From positions 1 to 64,000 of the forward strand of contig JAGMWU010000052.1 in the NCBI GenBank assembly GCA_018697195.1: a DNA stretch of 64,000 bases, given 5' to 3'. Positions 56,957 to 64,000 of this stretch are shown here, piece by piece (position 1 is the stretch's first letter; every line of letters begins with the position of its first letter). The notes beneath the pieces were generated by a model. That model saw only the letters and a list, made by a program, of their open reading frames with translations, did not search any database and was not told the DNA's origin. Position numbers and translations under genes: made by a program. This DNA comes from Certhia americana (Eukaryota > Chordata > Aves > Passeriformes > Certhiidae).

Positions 56957-57531
56957 GCTGCCCCTTCCCCATCCCTGGGGGGTGTTTATCCCATGGGATG
57001 CTGTGCCCATGGGACTGGGTGGGATTTCTCCCCCATACACCCCCTTCATGGTGCCCCAGTGCCTGCAGAGCCCTGGCAGATCCCCTCTGGGCAGCTGCAG
57101 CTCCGGAGTATTTGTGGCTTCCATTGTCATTCTGGAGGCAGCAGCCAGCTGATTTTTCTTCTCTGTAATATATTGCCACTATAATACCAAGTCTAGCAGA
57201 ACAATGAACTCTAGAGGATGGAGGTACCTTCCTCCTGTTTTGCAAACTAAACATAATTTTTATTTGTGCTCAGGTTTCTGGATGGTGCAGGGAGAGTGAG
57301 GAGGGGGAGACTGCAGGAGGAGCTCCGTGCTGCCCTGCCCTGGCACTCGGTGCTCCCACGCTCCCTGTGGCCCTGCAGCATCGGGATGCAAGGAAGGAAA
57401 TCTCCTTTTGTCAAGTAGTGTGAGGTTTCAGAAGAAACCCTAAAACCCAGATTAATTACTGCTATCTGGTCCCAATGCGGCTGCTCCACCTGCTGCAGCC
57501 AAAATGGGCTGAAATTCTCATTCCCTTTCTG
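56957..57531. other. Unique sequence, no gene seen
   Basis: Nothing recognised; the part 57150-57270 is AT-rich. Confidence 0.4.
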
Positions 57532-57575
57532 CCTTCCTTTTTCTCTCTCTCTCTTTTTTTTTTTTTTTTTTTCCC
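57532..57575. repeat. Polypyrimidine tract (CT)n-T19
   Basis: A CT dinucleotide run followed by 19 consecutive T (57554-57572). Low-complexity; no exon was recognised downstream that would make it a splice acceptor tract. Confidence 0.95.
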
Positions 57576-57590
57576 TATTTACTTCTGGTT

Positions 57591-58215
57591 TAATCTGCAT
57601 ATTATCATCAGTGCAAAGACCTCTGAAATAACATCTGACAAATGACGCCTATTAAAAAAACCCTCTGCACTGTCCTCTTTCACCGCCTTCCAATTTGGAC
57701 TAGCACTATAACTATGCATCAATAGACAAGCAATATTATGTTAAGAACATGATAAAATACCAGCAGCTTCATAATGGCAGCAGCCAAATGGTAATTTCTG
57801 CTTCAGAAATTGGTCATTTATTTTGCTGGTCTGTTCTTACGTTCAAATTAGATGAAGTTTAATATACTGTAAAATTGAATGTATTCTATCCTTTTCAACA
57901 AATATGGCATGTATGAAATGATTTATGGGTCTTACAAACCTTAAAATGTTAAATAATCTCCTTTTTCCTGTGCCTTAACTCAGTGATGCCAAATAGTTTA
58001 AGTACAGAGAAGCAAAACTTTATTAGCTCCTATCCTGATCATCACTTTATTTTGCTGCATTTACAGAGATAGGAACAGTATTTAACTTATTAGGCCAAGT
58101 TTAGAAGCAGCCATATTAATTGGTACATTAATTTTACCCTATTAACTGTAATTGGTAGGAAAGCGATTCTTCCCAATAAATGCTGTACTTTGTGTTTTAA
58201 ATGTTTAATGAAGTC
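57591..58215. promoter_or_regulatory. Longest AT-rich candidate conserved noncoding element
   Basis: About 600 bp of ORF-free AT-rich sequence of high complexity. Motifs include CTGACAAATGACGCC near 57635, CATCAATAGACAAGC near 57717, GTTTAATATACTG near 57857, and a dense cluster CCATATTAATTGGTACATTA, ATTTTACCC, ATTAACTGTAATTGG between 58111 and 58156. Length and complexity are those of an extended conserved enhancer, and this is the longest such block in the window. Function and conservation are unverified. Confidence 0.42.
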
Positions 58216-58419
58216 ATGATGCCTAAATGAGGGCCTGAGCCTCCAGCCCTGCTGGGCTCCCCCTGTGCTGTGGGACTGCCCCACAGCAGCCAGGAGCACC
58301 AGCCCAGGGCTGTGCCTTTGCCAGTGCCCTGCCAGCCTCTGGCTCTGCCCCGGTGCCCCTGGCATGTCCCTGGTGCCAGCCCAGCCCTGCCCGAGCCCAG
58401 TGTCCCCTCCGTGAGGGTG
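58216..58419. other. GC-rich unique sequence
   Basis: Nothing recognised before the inverted repeat. Confidence 0.35.
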
Positions 58420-58479
58420 TCCCAGGTGTGCATCCCTTGCTCTGCTGCTCTTGGTTTGCTCTGGGATGCACACCTGGGA
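58420..58479. repeat. Perfect 17-bp inverted repeat, hairpin of pre-miRNA size
   Basis: TCCCAGGTGTGCATCCC (58420-58436) and its exact reverse complement GGGATGCACACCTGGGA (58463-58479) enclose a 26-nt loop. Four further base pairs are possible as G-U wobbles outside the stem on the plus strand (58416-58419 with 58480-58483). The 60-70-nt size fits a small hairpin RNA, but no known miRNA seed was recognised, so it is listed as a structural repeat. Confidence 0.9.
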
Positions 58480-60360
58480 TGTTCCCAATCCCCGCAAAGC
58501 CAGCTGGAGGGGCTGGTGTCTGTTCTGCCTCTGCTCCGTGCCAGAGCTGCCAGCACAGGGTCCTCCCATCCCCCTGGACCCAAAACACTGTGCTGACACT
58601 GTGGTCACGGGCTGTGACCTTACCCTGGTGTGTGAGCTGCTCTCCCTGGGAGATGCAGCCAGCATTCTGGATGGTTTTGCTGAAGATTACTGACAACACA
58701 CAAGCCCCACCTTGATTTGGAAATAGGTATTTTAATCTGTTCAAGTTTTTTTTGTGTCTGGTAGCAGTATCCTGGGGTATGAGCATGTCCCCACAAGGCT
58801 GGTGGTAGCAGCTCCTCTGAGCAGGGGGAGGTGGGTTCGGGGGCTGCCCTTCCCCAGGCTGATCACACATCATCCCCTCTGTGAAGGTCTGGCCCCACAT
58901 CCTGGGAAATCCCCGGGGGACTGCCTTGGCTGTGGGGCGAGGTGATGGGTGACAGCGAATCAGCCAAGAAGCAGAGCAGATGTGACTTCCCCCTGGGTTG
59001 CAGTTCTTTAAAACAAATTGACTCCTTGCCCTTCGCCTTTCCTCTGTCTCCCGATCAGCAGCTTGTCCCTGAGGATAAGCCTCAGAGCAGCACAATCTCC
59101 TGCAGTCCCCTGGAGCTGCAGCCCTCTGCACCAGGATAAGTGAGAAGCCTTTATTCTGTTTATTTGCTCTATATAATTTTCTCTGCTCTTGCTGACCCTT
59201 CTGGGAAGCGTTCCACCCTTCAGGCTCTCTGCTGGGTGCCAGAATTACTGAGCTTAGGCTATATTTGCATTTCATATCCTAGTTAAACCAACATCATCAA
59301 GGTCAGGACACTCTGCTGAGTTGGAGTGGGCTGCCCGACAGCAGCCCCTGCTCAGTGGAGGGGCAGTGCCAAACCCAGCCCCTGCTCCGGGAGCATCCGC
59401 GCTCCTCCCGCCTCCCTCCTGGCCACGGGAAGGGGCTCCTGCTGCGGGAGGGGCCGAGCAGGGGCTGCCTCCCTGGGGAGAGTATTCTCTCATTGTGAAA
59501 AATCCTCTTGTGTCCAGACGGACTCACTCTGGGAGGAACTGGCACCCATTTCCCCTCTGCTTTTCCGTGTGACTCCTTGTCCTTTTGGTTGTTCCCCATT
59601 TGAGGGGCACAGCCTTGCTACCCCCAGTGCAGGGACACTGATGTGCCTCTCCAAGTGTGCCTGTGTCCTACGAACAGGCTGGAACAGGCAGAAGCTGCAG
59701 AGAGCACATAGCTGTGCTAAAATGATATTTACATCCCTGAACACTGTTTTTGCTTTCATTAAGGAACATTTCTTATGAAAAAGTAGCTGGATTTCTGACG
59801 GGAAAAAAAACAATTCTGCTCAAGACTGAGAGCTGTTTAGAATAAACGCCAGACACTGTGTGATGGAGACGTTGCATGGAGACTTAATGCTGGTCACATC
59901 CCTTCTCTGCCAGTAAGTCAAGGATGTGTCTTTGCTATTGTATTTGGTGACTCATCTTTCAAATAATCATCTCTGGAAGAATTCTGTGCCAAGATGAAGA
60001 AATGCCTGGGTCCCAGAAGCATGTGTGTGTCTTTCCATGAGCACAGCCCAGGAGGGAGCTGTGGGGCAGCTCTGCTCCTCCTCCCCCAGGGGCCAGGGCT
60101 GGCGTTGTCCCCTTGTCAGGGCACCACTTGCCCTGGGCAGAGGGCAGGAGGTGAAGGTGACAGTTCTGGCAGGAGGTAGCACTGCCTCCTGCAGGTCCCA
60201 TTTGCTGTGGTTTGGTCAGTCAGGCCCCCTCAGCCATTGTCAGACCCACGGCATGGGTCAGAGCCCCAGGCCCCTGAGCTCCTCACCAGCACCTGGAGGT
60301 TTTCCTCACCCTCGGAGAAAAATATGTAGATTAGGTGAGTAAGTGAAATGCTGTATGCTA
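58480..60360. other. GC-rich unique sequence, no gene seen
   Basis: The 350-codon minus-strand frame 58223-59275 overlaps plus-strand frames of about 110-120 codons and runs across the inverted repeat; it has no recognised domain. A modest CpG cluster lies at 59380-59460. Nothing else. Confidence 0.45.
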
Positions 60361-62504
60361 ATGCATTCAACAGAGCCACTGTTCCATAACATCCAACCTA
60401 CACACAGAGGGTGTGCTGGAAGTGGCTTCCCTGGAAAACATTTCCTCGCTGTTCAACAAAAAGTTACATGAACTCATTAAACGTAAAACAAGATGGTGAA
60501 TAGAGAGGAAGTGTAGGTGCTGTGTGGACGGAGTCCCAGCAGCTGTGCCCATGGAGAGAGCTGGATTCCTTGGTGGCACGGGCAGCTGGTGTGTGCCTGG
60601 TGATGGTGAAATGTGGCAACAGCATTTTATTTGTAGCCCATGGTGCAAATGGCCCCAACCTGGCCTCACCAGGCTATCAGCCCATGAGCACCATCTCCAG
60701 CCAGGCTGCACTGCACTGGGCCAGCAGCCACAAGGCCAGTGCCATCCACCACCCACCTGTGTGCACAGGTCAGCTGCTCACTCCCTGGTGATTCTTCTCC
60801 TCAGCAGGAGGAAGAATCTGCTCTGCCACAGGATTTGGGGCACGGTGGTTGCCTGTGTGTGCTCAGGAATGCCAAACTGTGCATGGTCAGGGTGCAGCTC
60901 ACACTGCTGTGTGTTTAAAACAATAACTGGATGCTGCAGTTTTGACAGGACCAAGAGCTGACTAGCTGGTCTGAGAGTTCTGCTGCTGCAAAGAGAGCAA
61001 AACAGACGGACAAGCCAGTGGCACATGCCATTCCCTCTGAGTTACATGGAAAGACATTTTCTGTATTAGAATGGGGTTAAAGCTCACAGGTTCTCAGGGC
61101 ATTCGAAGATTTCTAGCATGTGTCTCTGGGAGCACTGCCTTGGGTTTGTTTGTTTTTTTCTTTTCTGAGAATAGTTCTTATACTGTAAATCTTAACTTTT
61201 CCACATAATTTGTTACACCTGGAAGGAAAACACCAGACTTATGATTTTATTATAAAATCTTGATAGCAAAAAATATTAAACTGTTTTTCTGCATTACAGA
61301 GATGCAGAGATGGCTCCAGACCAAATGGATGAGCCAAATCCTGGCTGCTGTGCCTGCTCTCCAGCTTGGGAGCTGCAGTTCTGCAGGAGCTGTGAAGCCC
61401 CTCTCAGCAGGACTCTCCTCTGCTGTGAACTCTGGCAGATTGTGTGAACTGGAAAATGGTCCAATTGCAGCCTCTTTGCACAGTCACTAATGGAGTGTCT
61501 GGGCAGCCTGGTCTCCCATCCCGTGCTGGTGACAGTGCTTAGGACTAAGAAATGGCACCATTGTCTCAGGGGATGCAGTGGTCTTTTAAGACAAAGCAAA
61601 CTTCTGAGCAGTAAACCTTTGCTAGGCAGTAAATATCTGCTGGACAAACAGGTCAGCCCAGAGGGCAGTCAGAACCATCAGCACTTGGGCAATGCACCAT
61701 AAATCACTTGTCCTTCTCCAAGGAGATCATCTGCTGTGAGCAGCTCATGCCATCAGCCAGGTCTGGAGTCTTGTTGCTCCAGCAGCACCCACCGTGCTCC
61801 AAAAACATGGGACAGGGGCAGCAGACAGCCAGAGTGTTGAGACATTAGATTAAATTAGCATGAATTAACCATGATGAGACACTTCTTCACAGGTAAATCT
61901 GGAATACTGGGGAAATGAAGCACCTCTCCATCCTCTACCACAGCACTGGACAGGGAGAGGTTTCTGATGCAGGCACAGCATCCAGCCCTCCAGCTCCACA
62001 TGTCGTGTGAATGTAAAGATCCCCTGGAAAAAGCTGAATTTGACAAAGGACTTGCTCTCAGCTGCTTATTCTCTCAGAAATACCTTCAAAAGGCGAGTGA
62101 GGTCACCCCCACGACCTGTCTGTTCCTCACTCTTTTCATTAACTGCAATTTATCCTGCTGTAGCTTTCTTAGATCAAGGCAAAACCCTGCCATTAGCTTT
62201 CCCTTGTTGAACTAGGGCTGAAACCCAGCCAGATCTACCTGCTCATCACTGCTGGGTGCTGCAGAGGGTCCCCTGGGAGAGGGAGGGATGTCAGTCCCTG
62301 GGGTGGGACACCTGAGCAGCTTTTGACCTCCAGGGCTGAGCTGGCAGTGACCACGGCTCAGCTGGCACCCACCAGGATGCTGCTGCTGCCCTGGCAGTGC
62401 TGCCAGGTGCATTTGTGGCTTCCCAGGTTCTTCTGTTCCTGGGAAGTGTCTCCCTCTGCCAGTGCCAGCCTTCCTTTTGTCTCTGCTAGCAAGGGGCTCC
62501 GGGC
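60361..62504. other. Unique sequence, no gene seen
   Basis: Short overlapping ORFs (145 codons at most). Mixed composition with AT-rich patches around 61160-61290 and 61850-61880. Nothing recognised. Confidence 0.4.
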
Positions 62505-62647
62505 CTGGTGTCCCTGTCATACCTGGTGTCCCTGTCATACCTGGTGTCCCTGTCATACCTGGTGTCTCTGTTGCACCTGGTGTCTCTGTCATACCTGGTG
62601 TCCCTGTCATACCTGGTGTCTCTGTTGTTCCTGGTGTCTCTGCCACA
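62505..62647 (+). repeat. Minisatellite, 18-bp unit, 8 copies
   Basis: Eight head-to-tail units of CTGGTGTCCCTGTCATAC with third-position changes (CTCTGTTGCAC, CTCTGTTGTTC). Unit boundaries are at 62505, 62523, 62541, 62559, 62577, 62595, 62613 and 62631. Since 18 is divisible by three, every frame repeats a hexapeptide (plus-strand Val-Pro-Val-Ile-Pro-Gly, minus-strand Met-Thr-Gly-Thr-Pro-Gly), giving collagen-like shadows in non-coding frames. Three identical adjacent units suggest recent expansion. Confidence 0.97.
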
Positions 62648-63934
62648 GCTGCTGCTCAGTGTCTGGCTGCAGCACCAACCCTTGCCACACGCTGGCCCCA
62701 CAGCCTCTCCACAAAAGCTTTGAAGGATGCTTACACTATTAATGGGGTATATTTATACCTGTTTATCTCTGTCAGTTGGGTGGAAAATTGCCAGATGTAC
62801 CGTTTGCCTTCCTTGCACAGACATCTCCTGCATCATCTGGATGAGTGCCCTGAGCAGTGTCACTGCTGGGAAGAACCTCATTGCTCCTCTGTGGTCTGGG
62901 TGCTTGTGGGATCTGCCTTGGCCCCACAGAGAGCACAGGGCAGGTCTCTGTGAGCCACATCTCTGTCCCACACTGCTCTGGATTTAGCCCGTGGGAGGTA
63001 AAAGGAGCTGTGGAGCCGGGATCTGCCTTGGTCAGGCACTCCTGGAGCTGACACTGTGCCACCCACCACTGCTCTGGAGGCACCAGGAAAACCCTGGGGG
63101 TGTTTGCCTGCTGTGGGGGTGCTCAGGAGCAGTGAGGGTGCCCTGCTGGGGAGACCTGCAAAGAGGAGAGGAGGCTCAGAGCCAGCAAATAGCAAAAGTC
63201 TCTGTTTCCAACAGAGAACAAGGCAGAAAGATAAGAATGGCTTAAAAATAAAGAAATTGCCTCCAAATAAAATGTTTTTCCTCATTTCCCATGATACAGT
63301 GAAATTTCTTTATGGGCGAATAGTCAGAGTAGAGTCCATTACACTCCACACTTTTTGCCTTGAAACATAAATAGCTGCATCTCATGTAAGTGTTTGTTAT
63401 GAGGAAAAGCATGTGCCTAGAAAAGTTAGACATTAAACCATTATTTCATGCAGAAAGATGTGCTAAAGGGAGAGGATTACTTACTATATTAATTCTGTCT
63501 TTCAGCACCCCGTACGTCTCTCTGCACATAATGACTTCAGTCACAAATGAGGTGCTGCAACAAATCCAGTTCCCTCCATTCCCATTTCCTTGAAGACTGC
63601 GCACAGTGACCCTCCCTCTGAGCCCTGTGGGGGCAATGGGACAGCAGAGGTGAGAGCAGAAATCTGTAAATTTTCAGGTACATCTGTCAGCCTCTGTCCT
63701 TGCACAGGGTACATATGGGCAAGAGCTGATCTATGGTATTAGTTATATTATTGCAGCTAAAAACTTCAAAATATTCCTGTTGGTGGCATAAAGTAATTGT
63801 GATTTGACCCTCATATATTTCTTCCTGTACTGGAAGTTAGAAGAGCATCTTAAAAGGCACCAAAATTTTTCTAATCATATCTTTGAGTACCATCACACAG
63901 CACATACACCCCTTGCTACAACCAAGGGATCAGG
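62648..63934. other. Unique sequence, no gene seen
   Basis: ORFs up to 163 codons are extensions of the minisatellite frames. 63220-63480 and 63700-63890 are AT-rich and could hold weak noncoding elements. No gene recognised. Confidence 0.4.
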
Positions 63935-64000
63935 CCCAGTTTAGATTGGATGTTAGGAAAAAATTTCTCTGTGGAAAGGGCTGTCCAGCCCTGGCACAGG
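63935..64000 (+). mobile_element. CR1 retrotransposon 3' part, cut by window end
   Basis: CCCAGTTTAGATTGGATGTT, AGGAAAAAATTTCTCTGTGG and CTGTCCAGCCCTGGCACAGG follow one another exactly as in the 3' region of avian CR1. The element appears 5'-truncated here, starting close to 63935 after unrelated sequence, and should continue beyond base 64000 to the usual octamer-like 3' end. It appears better preserved than the fragments at 7289 and 12755. Confidence 0.88.

Noticed and set aside
58223..59275. 350-codon open frame on the minus strand
   Set aside because: It crosses a perfect inverted repeat and overlaps plus-strand frames of similar quality; the composition is that of translated GC-rich noncoding DNA.
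1..64000. tRNA, rRNA or known miRNA genes
   Set aside because: I looked for B-box-like GGTTCRANTCC phrases and well-known miRNA seeds and saw none. A covariance-model search would be needed to exclude diverged copies.

Overview
This window looks like nuclear DNA of a bird, probably a songbird or near relative, and it contains no protein-coding gene that I can support. The bird assignment rests on CR1 retrotransposon 3' ends (7513-8007, and a copy running off the window at 63935-64000), the scarcity of other interspersed repeats, and blocks of GC-rich, CpG-poor unique sequence full of short GC-rich minisatellites. There is nothing bacterial or viral here: no operons, no ribosome-binding sites, no long conserved ORF and no rRNA or tRNA gene. 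All long open frames (up to 425 codons) lie in GC-rich DNA where several frames on both strands stay open together, or in tandem repeats.

The layout alternates between two textures. One is GC-rich, low-constraint-looking sequence carrying minisatellites (1949-2117, 12032-12120, 28700-28978 around an assembly gap, 47375-47425, 49283-49413, 62505-62647). The other is a series of AT-rich blocks of about 100-600 bp, rich in TAATTA/ATTA homeodomain cores, TGACAG sites, octamers and small dyads (1-430, 3990-4260, 11040-11240, 13196-13470, 18180-18460, 23225-23425, 24641-24735, 27086-27250, 29040-29660, 30780-30910, 32381-32790, 34686-34935, 37601-37745, 39191-39650, 43601-43870, 45535-45640, 46040-46292, 47560-47870, 50081-50440, 53690-53935, 55061-55260, 55691-55885, 57591-58215). 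I read these as candidate conserved noncoding elements. The window could then be the regulatory landscape (gene desert or very large intron) of a developmental gene lying outside it. That is an inference; no alignment was available, and the controlled gene cannot be named.

Three short CpG-rich patches (21085-21230, 29240-29660, 36051-36350) stand out from the CpG-poor background and are the best places to look for enhancers or noncoding promoters.

The clearest unexplained structure is a direct duplication of about 230 bp (27644-27879 and 33203-33429). Its first 177 bp differ at only two positions although the two copies lie 5.6 kb apart in unrelated flanks. Other structures worth a look are a 17-bp perfect inverted repeat of pre-miRNA size (58420-58479), a 14-bp perfect hairpin (51868-51899), a telomere-like degenerate tract (54232-54290), a repeated octamer-plus-TAATGA composite (4210-4226 and 30891-30906), and a 10-N assembly gap flanked by identical 45-bp sequence (28811-28910).
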